Source: Chamaelirium japonicum (Eukaryota > Streptophyta > Magnoliopsida > Liliales > Melanthiaceae). From it: DNA of 64,000 nucleotides. Shown piece after piece: positions 10,924-22,055 of this stretch. A program made the position numbers and the translations under genes. Numbering within the stretch: position 1 is the stretch's first letter; each line of letters begins with the position of its first letter. The stretch covers positions 33,340,704 through 33,404,703 of the forward strand of contig OX393554.1 in NCBI GenBank assembly GCA_947650365.1. Reading direction: 5' to 3'. The notes beneath the pieces were generated by a model. The model saw nothing but the letters and a program-made list of their open reading frames with translations. It had not been told where the DNA came from and did no database searches.

Positions 10924-12576
10924 ATGGTGAAGGCCAGCACCAACCCTCCAAAGGCGGGTGCTGAACGAACAAACGATATGCTGATCGAAGAAGAACAAGA
11001 AGTCTCAGTTGCAACCAACCGAAGAAATGTTCGGGAACGACTGGGGCCGCAAGGCAGCCTTCCAGAAGGGCACAGCGATCGGCGAGACCCATCATCCCCG
11101 AGGCGTCGGTCCGGCAAAGAACCTGCTATTCAAGGGAACGAGCCTCAGGCTACATATGAGATCTCGGCTGCTGACTTCCAGCTGCTAAATCTCATCAAGA
11201 AGAATGCGGCCCTCGAACAAGAGAGAGACTCCTTGAAGAAAGCAGCTGAGAGGGCGGGGGTTATGATCCTCAACTCTCCCGCTGCGACTGAAGGCCCACT
11301 GAAGACTCACCCAGCTGCGAGTCATCACCTCGAAGAACCAAGGAGGGCTCATGATGAAAAGCGTCAGGCATCCACGCAAGCACCTAAACAAACGGTGTGG
11401 GATCGTCTCAACATCGATGGCGCTCCAAGCCACCGTCGAGAGAAGTCGCCTGAATCAACGGGGTCCACTGGACGCCCCGTTCACTCGCATGCAAGAATGT
11501 CAGATGCACGTGAGCTACTCAACCGACGAAGGCAAACCGCCGATGTGGGACGCCGCCATCAAGATCACAGGCTACTAATCGCCTCAGTGGGGCCTCTTCA
11601 TCCCGAGGTGCTCGCAACCCCTTTCCCTGTGGGTTGGCGAACACCAAGTCTGCCCAAGTTCGACTGCATCAAGGGAGACCCAGCCCTCCACATCCTAGCC
11701 TACAAGCAGGCCCTGACACCATACGAGTATGAGAACCATGTTCTTTGCCGTATGTTTGCGGGAAGCCTCGAAGGGCCTTCCCTCGATTGGTACCACACAT
11801 TGCCCACTGGAGCGGTGGCTACTTTCGAAGAACTGGCAGAACTCTTCATGGATCACTATCGGCTTAACCTGAAGCCAAAAAAGAAGCTGGATACTCTTTA
11901 CCGGCTAAAGATGGGCTCCGATGAATCCTTGAGGAGCTTCACAACCAGGTTTCGCAATGAGCATTCTGAGCTCACTGGCCGTTACCAAAATGAGGAGGCC
12001 ATTATGTTGGCATTCCAGAATGCCATCCGACCGGAACTCCACGTCTATACTGATTTTATCCGACATCCTCCGAGCTCCTTGGAGGCGATGTTCAAACACG
12101 TGCAGCGGGAGATAGAGGTGGAGGACAATCAGCGGGCCAGAAGATTACGCGAGCCCCGCGAGTCTCGTGACTCCCGACATAAGAAAGATGATGAAGCTCC
12201 GAATGAAGCACACTACAAGAAGTCTGCCCATGCTGCGTCCGACCAAAAGGCCCAGGCCAAAAGGTACAATGAAGATCCGAAAGCCCCTCCAGCAAAAAAG
12301 AGGCGAACTCCAAGAGAGCAAAGGGTATTCACTGAGCTGAACACCTCCATTGAAGACATCTTCGCCTACTTGCAGAACGAGCCCTTTTGCAAGTGGCCAC
12401 AGCCTCTCCCTCCAAATTCCGACCAGGCGGGAGATACGATAGCCTACTGTGAGTTTCATCGCAGCTATGGCCACCCAACCTCTACATGTCGGAAGCTAAA
12501 GCATCACATCGAAGACCTGATCCAAGAAGGGCGGCTCGATGGCTACCTCGCTAATAAGGAACCAAGTCGAGAGTAG
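10924..12576 (+). CDS. Gag polyprotein (retrotransposon gag domain, zinc knuckle)
   Basis: 550 residues, uninterrupted. The N-terminal 200 residues are charged and low-complexity, with a possible coiled coil near residues 85-115. The retrotransposon gag domain follows at about residues 240-400; key blocks are LPKFDCIKGDPALH, SLDWYHTLP and SLRSFTTRFRNEH. A basic region comes next, then a CX2HX4HX4C knuckle at about 509-522 (CEFH...GH...C) followed by LKHHIEDLIQEG. The knuckle and tail are typical of plant Ty3/gypsy Gag of the TAT-like lineages, from memory. Gag packages the element RNA into cytoplasmic particles. The frame stops before any protease, and no pol is found downstream. The start at 10924 is the first in-frame Met and lies about 120 bp after the primer-binding site. 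An intact frame in an element without pol suggests Gag itself is retained by selection or that the element is very young. Confidence 0.93.
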   Translation: MVKASTNPPKAGAERTNDMLIEEEQEVSVATNRRNVRERLGPQGSLPEGHSDRRDPSSPRRRSGKEPAIQGNEPQATYEISAADFQLLNLIKKNAALEQERDSLKKAAERAGVMILNSPAATEGPLKTHPAASHHLEEPRRAHDEKRQASTQAPKQTVWDRLNIDGAPSHRREKSPESTGSTGRPVHSHARMSDARELLNRRRQTADVGRRHQDHRLLIASVGPLHPEVLATPFPVGWRTPSLPKFDCIKGDPALHILAYKQALTPYEYENHVLCRMFAGSLEGPSLDWYHTLPTGAVATFEELAELFMDHYRLNLKPKKKLDTLYRLKMGSDESLRSFTTRFRNEHSELTGRYQNEEAIMLAFQNAIRPELHVYTDFIRHPPSSLEAMFKHVQREIEVEDNQRARRLREPRESRDSRHKKDDEAPNEAHYKKSAHAASDQKAQAKRYNEDPKAPPAKKRRTPREQRVFTELNTSIEDIFAYLQNEPFCKWPQPLPPNSDQAGDTIAYCEFHRSYGHPTSTCRKLKHHIEDLIQEGRLDGYLANKEPSRE

Positions 12577-12765
12577 GAGAGGCAGCAGCAGTGGAGAAAA
12601 AAAAAGTCAATGTAATACGTGGATGCATAATCGTAACGTCCGCGGGGCAACCTCTGAAAAAGTGTAACTGCAACTTTGTTATATCAATAAAGTGTCTTTT
12701 TTTTCTCAAAATCAAATCTTTCGAAGTTCGATTCCACCATATTAAGGCATAAAAAAAAAGGCTCC
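12577..12765 (+). other. gag to array spacer
   Basis: Short AT-rich spacer with AATAAAG-like signals near 12686. No coding capacity. Confidence 0.4.
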
Positions 12766-13420
12766 TGGCAAACCAGGTCAACCAAAGACCTTTGATTCCG
12801 CCCGTTCAAGTCGGAAGCTCAAAGGCAATTCGGCTACGCCCTCTCGAGGCTAAAGTCCGACAAAAAGGCTCCTGGCAACCCAGGTCAACCAAAGACCTTC
12901 GATTCCGCCCATTCAAGTTGGAAGCTCGAAGGCAATTCGGCTACGCCCTCTCGAGGCTAAAGTCCGATAAAAAGGCTCCTGGCAACCCAGGTCAACCAAA
13001 GACCTTCGATTCCGCCCGTTCAAGTCGGAAGCTCGAAGGCAATTCGGCTACGCCCTCTCGAGGCTAAAGTCCGATAAAAAGGCTCCTGGCAACCCAGGTC
13101 AATCAAAGACCTTCGATTCCGCCCATTCAAGTCGGAAGCTCGAAGTCAATTCGGCTACGCCCTCTCAAGGCTAAAGTCCGATAAAAGGCTCCTGGCAACC
13201 CAGGTCAACCAAAGACCTTCGATTCCGCCCGTTCAAGTCGGAAGCTCGAAGGCAATTCGGCTACGCCCTCTCGAGGCTAAAGTCCGATAAAAAGCTCCTG
13301 GTAACCCAGGTCAACCAAAGACCTTCGATTCCACCCATTCAAGTCGGAAGCTCGAAGACAATTTGGCTACGCCCTTTCAAGGCGAAAATCAGATAAAAAT
13401 GCTCCTGACAATCCAGGTCA
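12766..13420 (+). repeat. tandem array 1 of the LTR element (about 105-bp unit, 6 copies)
   Basis: The motif AAAGGCTCCTGGCAACCCAG recurs near 12766, 12863, 12970, 13078, 13184 and 13288. Each unit continues TTCGATTCCGCCCGTTCAAG and CGGCTACGCCCTCTC. The same unit family, more diverged, forms the array at 23960-25005. Confidence 0.92.
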
Positions 13421-13489
13421 AGCAAAACTATCAACTATACTTATCCAAGGCGATGAGAATAAGTCCAAGGCAGACGTCGTCGCTTTAAC

Positions 13490-13880
13490 ATGCACCAAGT
13501 TCAAGGAGACATCCTTGGCACTCGAAGACAAAGTCCGAGGCGACCAACGCCTTGGCACTCGACAAGCACAAGGCCCAGCCCTTGGCACGCGAAGACAAAG
13601 TCCGAGGTGACCAATGCCTCGGCACTCTACAAGCCCAAGGCCCAGCCCTTGGCACTTGAAGACAAAGTCCGAAGCGACCAGTGCCTCGGCACTCTACAAG
13701 CCCAAGGCCCAGCCCTTGGCACTCGAAGACAAAGTCCGAGGCGACCAGCGCCTCGGCACTCTACAAGCCCAAGGCCCAGCCCTTGGCACTTGAAGACAAA
13801 GTTCGAGGCGACCAACGCCTTGGCACTCTACAAGCCCAAGGCCCAGCCCTTGGCATTCGAAGACAAAGTCCGAGACGTCG
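13490..13880 (+). repeat. tandem array 2 of the LTR element (67-bp unit, about 6 copies)
   Basis: GAAGACAAAGTCCGAGGCGA recurs at 13524, 13591, 13658, 13725, 13792 and 13859, a constant 67-bp period. The repeat keeps several frames open, so the long apparent ORFs here are repeat artefacts. Confidence 0.95.
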
Positions 13881-14374
13881 TCGTCGACGTATTGGCATTC
13901 GATCAAAAGTCCAAGCTTAGTCTTGTCACTCAGGTCCAAGCATCAGATTGTCACTGGCCATCACCTTTTTTCGACGACTAACGGTTCCAAACCGGTCAGG
14001 GGGTGGTTGGTCTGACTCTGTCAGTGCGTGTCTCCACACTGGTGCAGTCGACGGTGGGTAACACGGGATAAAATGGTGCTTCCTTGATCCTGGCCAAGTC
14101 AACACCCTCACGTGACCGTAGTACCTGGTGAATACAGTAACCAGGTGCGGTAATACATTGGGTGAAGATCGGCTGGCCATCATACGGCGTCATCCTAGAT
14201 TATCTCTAAGAAACCCCCTCGAATATAGCATTGTCCCTCGCCGATATCCCCGCGCACCAGCGTTTTACCGAAAAAGTGTCGGTTTCAAATGGGGCTGAAA
14301 TTCGAAAAACACACTATTTTCAATACCGACACTTTTTGACCTCTTCTAGCAGCCCCAATAATGGGGTGTCGGCA

Positions 14375-14790
14375 TCCACAAGCAGCCCCCCCCCCCTCGG
14401 TTTCGCACAAAAACCGAGTGGGGAAGGGGTGACGGCACCCCGTCAGCAGCACACCCCTCGGTTTCGTCAGAAAACCGAGAGGGGGTGTGTGTCGGCATCA
14501 ACAAGCAACCCTCCTCGGTTTCGCACAAAAATCGAGTAGGAAGGGGGTGACGCACACCATCAGCAGTACATCTCTCGGTTTCGTCAGAAAACCGAGAGGG
14601 GTTTTTGTCAGCAGCACACCCCTCGGTTTCGTCAGAAAACCGAGAGGGGGTGTGTGTTGGCATCAACAAGCAGCCCCCCCCCTCGGTTTCACACAAAAAC
14701 CGAGTGGGGAGGGAGCAATGGCACACCATCAGCAGCACACCCCTCGGTTTCGTCAGAAAACCGAGAGGAGGGGTGCTCGGCGTCATCCAA
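14375..14790 (+). repeat. tandem array 3: hairpin-forming CTCGGTTT units
   Basis: Seven or more units contain CTCGGTTTCG...AAAACCGAG, an inverted repeat with a 6-8 nt loop, separated by G/C runs and CAGCA-rich spacers at about 50-60 bp spacing. Each unit could fold as a short hairpin in RNA. Confidence 0.85.
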
Positions 14791-15059
14791 ACCTATTAGT
14801 CAACCCGATTCAGGTGTCATCCACACACAAGGATCAGCCAAAGACGAAGAGTTATCTTCCATTGGGTTGGTTGAATAGCATCTCCACCAAACCTATTGAG
14901 TTGGCTGTACAAACTTCACAAGCAAAATTCCTCCTTCTTATCTGGGGGTGGACTCGTGGTAACCGCCGCATCATCGCTAGGGCCCGACTGCAGTCCCTAG
15001 TGAATACAGTAACTAGGTGCAGTTGGGTGTCGAACAGAGACGGATGAGTTACCGCGTAT

Positions 15060-15640
15060 CGATGCCTCTTCAAGGCGCGCGTAGGACACTCGGCCAATGC
15101 GTTCTTTAGAGTCATCTCTTCATGAAGGTGATTATCGGAAAAGTTACTCGTCAAGGTGTACGATGTTTCACGTCCACTTTGACCGGTTTTTCGGCGCCTA
15201 CACAATGACACCTTATACACATTCAGCCGACGTGCGTATGAAAAGTTACGGCTGCCGGAAGTTTTCAAGATTCATCTATCTATAAAGGTGAATACCGGAA
15301 AAGTTACTCGTCAAGGCGAACAATGTTTTACGTCCACTTTGACCGGTTTTTCGGCACCTACACAACGACACCTTATACGCATTCATCCGACACGTGTATG
15401 AAAAGTTATGACTGTTAAAAGGTTTCAAGGTCTTTTTCTGCGAAGACATGCATTGGAAATGTTACACGCAAAGGTGCCCGACGCTTTACGTCCACTTTAA
15501 CCAGTTTTTCAGCGCCAACGCAACGGCATATTATACGCATTGATCCGGCTCACGTATGAAAAACTATGACGGTCGAAAGTTTTCGAGTTCATTTTGTTCG
15601 AAGACTAGCATCAGAATAATTACACGGTAACGACGGTTAC
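15060..15640 (+). repeat. tandem array 4 (about 160-bp unit, 3-4 copies)
   Basis: ACGTCCACTTTGACCGGTTT recurs near 15168, 15331 and, altered, 15488. It is accompanied by TATGAAAAGTTA and GAAAAGTTACTCGTCAAGG blocks. Confidence 0.85.
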
Positions 15641-15659
15641 GCTCACGCCCTCAATTTGG

Positions 15660-16130
15660 TGTGTTACGCGCCCAACTCCTAGTAGGCCGAGCGCCGGGTA
15701 TGAAAGAAGAACTCGCACCTCTCCCGGCCCGTGCGTAGGTGCTCTTGGCGACAACCGACCAGAATGGGAATAGGGGGCCGAGTGAACCAAACACCCTCCC
15801 GCACATTCTCCTCATGTAATTCGTCACACGGCGACGATGACGAACCTAACTCGTCCTCCCCTGCCGCGCACTCCGTCTCGCAGCGGACCGAGGCGACCCC
15901 TCCGTGCGTGCTGTCTCACAGCGACCCGAGGCAACCCCGCATGTCCTCTTCGCAGCAGCCCAAGCCAACCCCGAGAGGGTCAGCGAACCACACCCGGGTG
16001 TCCCTCCTCGCATGACAACGGCTTCCATGCGCATCCTCCAGCCACTGCCGTCCGCACCCAGCATCGACCGCCGCTGTTGCTACAGCCGTCCGACCCGTAG
16101 CACAGCACAAGAGAGATGGAAAGAGGAAGG
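15660..16130 (+). other. GC-rich unassigned internal segment
   Basis: It contains overlapping chance frames in several phases and no recognisable domain. It could be captured host sequence, but I see no evidence of exons. Confidence 0.4.
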
Positions 16131-16335
16131 ACCTCGCGCACGGATCTCTCTCGCACCCGCTCTCTCTCGCATGGGTCCTTTCTCTCACCGAGGGCTCTCT
16201 CTCGCACCCACTCTCTCTCGCGAGGACCTTCTCTCTCACCGAAGGCTCTCTCTCGCACCCGCTCTCTCTCGCGAGGACCTTCTCTCTCGCCGAAGGCTCT
16301 CTCTCGCACCCGCTCTCTCTCGCACGGATCGCCAC
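16130..16335 (+). repeat. tandem array 5 (51-bp unit, about 4 copies)
   Basis: CGAAGGCTCTCTCTCGCACC recurs at about 16189 (variant), 16240 and 16291. Each is followed by CGCTCTCTCTCGCGAGGACC. Confidence 0.88.
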
Positions 16336-17034
16336 AGAGAAGGAAAGAGAGAAATAATGGGAAGAGAGAGAGAGAAAGGAAAAAAGAGAGAGAAGTCTGC
16401 TCTCTCACCGAAGACCAGGGAAAAAGAAGAAGAGAAGGGGGGAACACCCACGCCCTTCTCCGACCCGGCCGGGGCCTGTGCCCGAAGCCGTCGACGGCCG
16501 ACCCCTGCCGCCGTGCCCCGCGCCCGGAGTCGCACGTCGACCACCGCTTCCGCACCGCCTCCGTCCGTCGCCGACAGCCGGACCCCGCCAGCGGCTGCGC
16601 TGCGCCAGCCGGCCACCACCGCCGAGCCTGCGCCAGCCCGCCGCTCCGCGCGCCAATCGGCCACCGCCTACGCCCAGCCACCGCTGCAGCACCCACATCG
16701 GTGTCCGATCGCTGCCGCTGTAGCCCGAGCCCACGTGACCCGTGGAGAAGAAGAAGCAGAAAAAGAGAGAGAGAGAGAAAGGAAAGACAGAGAGAGAGAG
16801 GGACGTCCGCTCTCCCATTTGAGTCAAAGCCAAAGAATGGAAAGAGAGAGAGCGGGGTGCAGCCTCACGTGAACAAAAGCAAAAGAAAGAAAGAGACAAA
16901 GAGAGAGAAAGGAAAGAGAGAGTGTGTGACGCCTGCTCTCTCATGCGAGTCAAAGAGGAAAACCAAAGAGGAAAGCTAAAGAAAGGAAAGAGGGAAGCAA
17001 AGAAAGGAAAGAGAGAAAGAGAGAAAAGTTGTTC
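16336..17034 (+). other. GA-rich and GC-rich internal segment
   Basis: GA-rich stretches (16340-16440, 16740-17035) flank a C/G-rich stretch (16450-16735). Long frames exist on both strands because of base composition. No domain is recognised. Confidence 0.4.
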
Positions 17035-17330
17035 TTTCACCAAAAGGGTCTCGGTACCTTCTCGGTATGCTCTCGGTACCCTCTCGGTATGCTCTCGGTA
17101 CCCTCTCGGTATCCACTCGGTCGGAAAACACACTGCTTTTTCGGAAACACACCCTTGCAAAACCGAGACTTTTTGGCTTACACCAAAAGGGTCTCGGTAC
17201 CCTCTCGGTATCCTCTCGGTACCCTCTCGGTATCCTCTCGGTATCCACTCGGTCGGAAAACACACTGCTTTTTCGGAAACGCCCCCTTGCAAAACCGAGA
17301 CTTTTGGCCCGCGCCAAAAGGGTCTCGGCA
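17035..17330 (+). repeat. tandem array 6: nested 12-bp and about 140-bp repeats
   Basis: Short CTCTCGGTAYSC units of about 12 bp are themselves part of two larger copies, about 17040-17180 and 17183-17325. Each larger copy ends CTTGCAAAACCGAGAC and then TTTTGGC. Confidence 0.88.
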
Positions 17331-17451
17331 TCGGCAGAAGGAGATTCTGCTAATGCGAACCGCGGCACCGACAGCCCTTGCCAACCACGCCAGGATCCTA
17401 AGGCGTTTGCACCTCGGAATCCCAGCCGACCCAGGGGGTCCTGACCCGACT

Positions 17452-17460
17452 GGGAGGGGG
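17452..17460 (+). promoter_or_regulatory. polypurine tract
   Basis: GGGAGGGGG, four bases before the 3' LTR. It primes plus-strand DNA synthesis. The same GGGTAAC junction precedes the LTR at 52745. Confidence 0.8.
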
Positions 17461-17464
17461 TAAC

Positions 17465-18076
17465 TGTGGGTGCAAAAATTGTACCGGACCGGATCAGAGC
17501 GGCATGGGCCCGCGCAACGGCCCAAGTGAGTAAGCCCACCCGGGTTCATGGGCCCACTCTACGAGGCTCGCAGATCAAGCCCTCCCCCTTATTGGGCCCG
17601 AACAACGGCCCAATAAGGGCCCAGCAAGGAGGCCCAGAACCAGTGCCACGTCATCAGCGCCACATCATCACTGCCATATCGGGCACGTGCCTACGCTATA
17701 AAAGGACCCCCAAGGCATCCAGGAGAGGGGTTGGTCATTCGATCAGAGGAAGAGGGATTCCAGCTCCAGAGCAAGTGCAAGAGCTTACTTCTCTCCTCCT
17801 AGTTTCTTTTCTTGTTGCTCCGTGCAACCCCCACTGTAAAAAGCTTCTCTCGGCCTGTCGAGAGAACGCTCAACCCTTTATATTCATATTATAGTGAAGA
17901 TCAGGTGGCACCTCTCGCCTGGAGACGTAGGTCGTAAGACCGAACTTCGACAACAACTCCATGTGTCATCTCTCTCCTTCTCAACTTTCTAATCTCTAAC
18001 TCTACAAGCAATCCAATTCAATCAAGGCTGTGGGGTGGGATTCTCGATCAAGGCGGCTCGAAAATTTCCCCCCACA
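17465..18076 (+). repeat. 3' LTR
   Basis: 612 bp, same ends as the 5' LTR. About six substitutions seen by eye (for example ACGGGGC versus ACGAGGC, and TTGATC versus TTGGTC). Confidence 0.95.
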
Positions 18077-18150
18077 AGCACCAATGAGAGGACCTAGAGG
18101 AGTTGAGGACGATAAGTCTTGAAAGGCCGAATAACAGATCACAATCACCG

Positions 18151-18152
18151 AG

Positions 18153-18188
<36 letters not shown>
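18151..18188. repeat. (GA)n microsatellite
   Basis: About 18 GA units followed by a T run, in the right part of the hAT-type element. Confidence 0.95.
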
Positions 18189-18193
<5 letters not shown>

Positions 18194-18532
18194 TTTTTTG
18201 GTAACCATGCAGATTTTCGACGCTGATGATTCATTGTTTTGAGAATAAGCAGTTTTAATGGTTAACGACCATAATTTTTTGCACGCTAGGTGCCATGTAG
18301 AGCCTACAATTGTTTGATTGAGTTTTGAGCCCAAATACAAGGCAAAAGCCCAGAGATTGGTTGCCTTTTTCCCTAGTGGGGCGGACTTGCTTTGAACCCT
18401 TTTTCAGTCCCTGGCGCTAGATGCCCAATTTTTTCTAAAATATACATTAAAATTTTTTTTGGGCCCCCCTTACTGCGGGGCCTAGGGCGGTCGCCCATCA
18501 CGCCCATGCTCAGGGCCGGCCCTGGAGTACAT

Positions 18533-19490
18533 ACGATTGATGCACTTTAAAAGAATACGAAAAAATCAATGGATTAAGTGCAATTTTTATCAACAATCAT
18601 TGGTCTTCTACTTTAGTAAGGTATAAATATGATTTAAACCGTATTGTTTATTGTTTTAACTTGCATCGTGCTTGTCTAGAAATATGTTCTGAATGATATC
18701 ATTGAAAGACCCATCTTTACAAAGATTATATGCTGAACTCTGTTACATGCTAGACAATGTGTTTAAGAACCATGGGCTGAAAAACTGTGCAACTTTATAT
18801 TGTGTATCGGATATTATTCTTGTGCTCTGAATAATCATATGTTCTTTATTGACTTGCATGTTTGTGGTCTAAATTTGAATCTAGATTGGGTATTATGCGT
18901 GGACTTTTATTCTTAGCTTATCATTGTCTTCCCTAGACATGAGCTGAATGATATATCTCTCGCGTGGTTGAACCATGCATTTGCATTGCATCATGTCTTA
19001 CACTTCATGCATAATTACTCCATATCTTACAATTCTTATCACTTTGTCTAATTTTATCCAAATTGAGGCAGAGAAGTGTAAGTGTAATACATCATCCTAT
19101 GTCACTCAATTGGTTTCTTTGACATAGGGGGAGTATGTAATTGAGAGGGAGTCTGTCGTATCATGTTCATATTAATCCTCCTGTCTCACTGCACATGCAT
19201 TAATATATATGTTTCCTCCAGTACTTAAGTTATGTTTTGTTCTTTATTTGACTGACAACTTGCAGGGAATGAGAGGTATTTGATTTATTTGCTTAAGTGT
19301 CTAAAAATAAGTCACTCCAAACTAAAATTTCAATGATATATTTGGTACTCTATTGAGTTTAGGTCTATGGAGTGACTTATATAGGACTGATACATGTAGA
19401 GTGATTGTGTTTATTAGAAGAAAGTCATGTATATGGTATCAACTACATGATTGTTCAATGTTATAATTTTTGGCACAAAATATATGATAA
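18533..19490 (+). other. AT-rich stretch, possibly the decayed 3' interior of a copia-type element
   Basis: No frame is recognisable. Two purine-rich GGGGGAG strings (near 19128 and at 19491) resemble plant copia polypurine tracts. No domain was identified. Confidence 0.3.
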
Positions 19491-21236
19491 AGGGGGAGAT
19501 TGTTAGTGCAAAAAACATAAACACCCTTGTTGTCATAATTTGTGTGCTCAAAACATTCTCGATCAATGAATGGTCCAACTGTAGTGATCCGTGTCAGAGC
19601 AATATCATTCATGATCACTTCCAGCTCGACAAATCTTAGTTGAAGATTCAAAAACCAACACACACCCCAACCCAACGTAAATATTGTTTTACTTACATTT
19701 GGGGGTTGTAGAACAATCTGCTCAGATTGAGGTTTAGGTTAAATCTGTATTGTGTATTTTTATTTGTAGATAGATATTTTTCTGATTCACGGACTTTTCT
19801 GAAATTGTGTTTCAAAGAATTTTCAAGTTCGTGAATGTACATGTCTTTATTTGTTTTCTAACTTGATTATTTGTTTTTGGATCATTTGGATTTACGCCTT
19901 CTGAAATTATTCCTTAAGTATTCTCGAGTTCGCGACGTTTTATGTTTTCAACATATTCGAATTTGACTATCGGTTTCGGTTTCATCGGATTTACCATGTG
20001 CACTCTTGTACAACCTCGAGTCACAAGTGAGCCTTATTACATGTACCTTCATTTACACGTTGCTTTTGGTGGCGCCATGATGTTCCATACTTAGAATTGG
20101 CTAAGCGTTGGAGAGACTCGATCTGCACACATTCGAACCCCTGTTCGAACTATATAGCTTGGCCACCCGAACGGTGGTTCGGACAGTGAAGGCTAGATCC
20201 GAACGATGCTATTCTATTCGGACCATGGTGGTCTTCTAGCAATAGACCGTCTGTTCCATCGCTCAGACGCCTAAGGCTGGGCTCAGATTCATTGAATATA
20301 TCCATACGAACCACTGTTCGTACTGTAAGCAAGTCGTTCGAACAAGCGTTCAGCCAACTTATGCCTAGGTCGAGCTGACCGCGGACTGCTTGCATATTGG
20401 GGCTGTTTTCATCCCTTAAATGGTCATCCCTTTAATGGCCATCTTATATCCCTCACTTGGACATTTTGGGGAGAGTTTAGAAGGGGATTTGAGGATTCTC
20501 TTGAAGATACCCAAATTGGGTAAATATAGTTCATGTTCTTTGCGGCTCGATTCAGTAACGATTCCTCCCTCGATTGAAGCTCGAATTCTTCCTATTATGA
20601 TTTGGAGATTCAATCAAAAGAGGTAAATAAGCTAGCATTTTATTTTGCAAAGGTCTTTCTTCTTTTAGTTTTTTAAGTTTTCTTCTATTATGAGATAACT
20701 CTCTTTGGTGAGTCATATTCAAAGAGAGCCTCAATGATGAGTCATATATGTTGAGGGCAATCAGGGTTGTTGCTCCATATTGCAAACCCCCTCTTGGTTG
20801 ATGCCTTGACGTCGTGCGGTGAATCATATCTGTGCGGAGTGTGATCCACTAGGGATCGGTCGTGGGAGCATCGACCGTGGAAAAGCAGGGGGGAAGGAGT
20901 GCAGTGATCGTGTGTGCATCGGTCACGAACTTAGGATTGTGATCCTGAACTGTTGTGACTTCATAATCATAGTGGATTTGCATAGGGGTCTAAGTTAGCT
21001 CGGTGAGGTTTTTCTGGTTGGGTTTTCCTCATAATGATATGATGTATGATTTCTTAGATTGTTATACTAGGATAGAGCCTTGTATGCATGTTTCAACCCT
21101 TTTGGCCTATTGTATGTAATCCTAAGAGCTTGAGAGAATTAAGCGACAGAAGTTGGGGAGCACTACATGCTTGCTATTGCTTAATCTATCAGAGTAGCTT
21201 CCGCGCTTTGTGTAGTGAGAGAATTCATCCAGATCA
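19491..21236 (+). mobile_element. possible copia-type polypurine tract and LTR remnant
   Basis: AGGGGGAGATTGTTAGTG is the arrangement usual at the polypurine tract / 3' LTR junction of plant Ty1/copia elements, with an LTR starting TGTTAG at 19501. A TG...CA end could fall at about 21236, just before the next LTR begins. The matching 5' LTR is not in the window, so the right boundary is a guess. Confidence 0.35.
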
Positions 21237-21240
21237 CCAT

Positions 21241-21311
21241 GTGGGTGTAAAATTTGTTTGAGACTGCAGCATGGCCATTTGTACTGGCGCAACGGCACAA
21301 ATGATGAGTCC
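21241..21311 (+). repeat. truncated LTR start (gag-only family)
   Basis: TGTGGGTGTAAAATTTG followed by about 55 bp resembling the start of the next LTR, which begins afresh at 21312 with TATGGGTGCAAAATTTG. It looks like a short duplicated or truncated LTR end. Confidence 0.6.
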
Positions 21312-21916
21312 TATGGGTGCAAAATTTGTCCGAGATTGTTAACTGGCCATTTGGATCCGCTCAACAGCCCAAATGTTGTCTCCAGGCCCAACAAGCATCA
21401 CTGAGGTCCCACAGATCAAGCGGGTTTTATTTGGAGCCTGACAGGGGCCCAAATAAGGGCCCAACGAGGAGGCCCATGACCAGCGCCACCTCAGCACTAC
21501 CACATCATCACTGTCATATCAACACATACTTCAGCTATAAAAGGACTCCTATGGCTTACAGGAAAATGGGTTGTTGGTTGGTGGATTGATCACGAGAGAA
21601 GTGGATTCCAGAGTTATAGCTCTCTTTTGTTTCTTTTCTAGGTGCTCCATGCAACCTCATTGTAAGAAGCATCTATCGACCTGTCGAGAGAACACTCACC
21701 CTCTTCTTTCTCATACATTATAGTGCAAACCAGGTGGCATCTCTTGTCTGGAGACATAGGTTGTAAGACCGAACTTCGATAACAACTCCTGTGTCATCTC
21801 TCTTTCTCTCTTTCTATTCTCTAATCTTTATCTCTACAACATACAAACAATCCTCATTCAATCAAGAACTGTGGAGTGAGGTTCCCGATCAAGACGATAC
21901 AAAAAAAATTCCCACA
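21312..21916 (+). repeat. 5' LTR of the older gag-only element
   Basis: About 605 bp, TATGGGTGCAAAA to ATTCCCACA. It has a TATAAAAG box near 21536 and the GACCTGTCGAGAGAAC block shared with the LTR at 10172. Confidence 0.85.
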
Positions 21917-22055
21917 ATCTTGGTATCGTCCGTGGAAAATCGTTAGAGGTGTTACCCATACTTCTATTGACTCATACTCAACTTGTGGTGATGACCCATA
22001 AGTCCTCATTCAAGTCTATGTCAATATCTTCATCAAGCCAACATCAACACGATCG

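Larger units (their letters stand above)
10172..18076 (+). mobile_element. young gag-only Ty3/gypsy-type LTR retrotransposon (TR-GAG-like), 7.9 kb
   Basis: Two 612-bp LTRs (10172-10783 and 17465-18076) both run TGTGGGTGC...CCCCCACA. They are flanked by a perfect 5-bp duplication AGCAC (10167-10171 and 18077-18081). A primer-binding site follows the 5' LTR and a polypurine tract (GGGAGGGGG, 17452-17460) precedes the 3' LTR. By eye the LTRs differ at about six positions, so insertion is recent. The only recognisable domain is Gag (10924-12576). No protease, reverse transcriptase, RNase H or integrase frame exists in the 4.9 kb that follow, which instead hold six tandem-repeat arrays. It must depend on a full relative for pol. 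Confidence 0.93.
9612..18524. mobile_element. hAT-type element split by a nested LTR retrotransposon
   Basis: The left end is TAGGGCCAG. The right end, read in reverse complement, is CAGGGCCGGCCCTG. A perfect 8-bp direct repeat GAGTACAT flanks the pair at 9604-9611 and 18525-18532. Removing the LTR element at 10172-18076 with one copy of its TSD leaves about 1.0 kb of hAT sequence. The right portion (GGGCCTAGGGCGGTCGCCC region) is a sequence type I recall from plant hAT elements. No transposase frame remains. Confidence 0.8.

Noticed and set aside
13490-13981. Long open frames across the 67-bp array (and similar ones at 46163-47380)
   Set aside because: The frames stay open on both strands and in several phases because of the repeat period. 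No codon-level sign of a protein.
15904-17539. Frames of 140-320 residues on both strands
   Set aside because: Explained by GC-rich and CTCTCTCGC/GA-rich composition. Mutually overlapping, no domain, inside the retrotransposon.
9612-18524. A single 8.9-kb autonomous hAT transposon
   Set aside because: The central 7.9 kb is an LTR retrotransposon with its own duplication; no hAT transposase is present.
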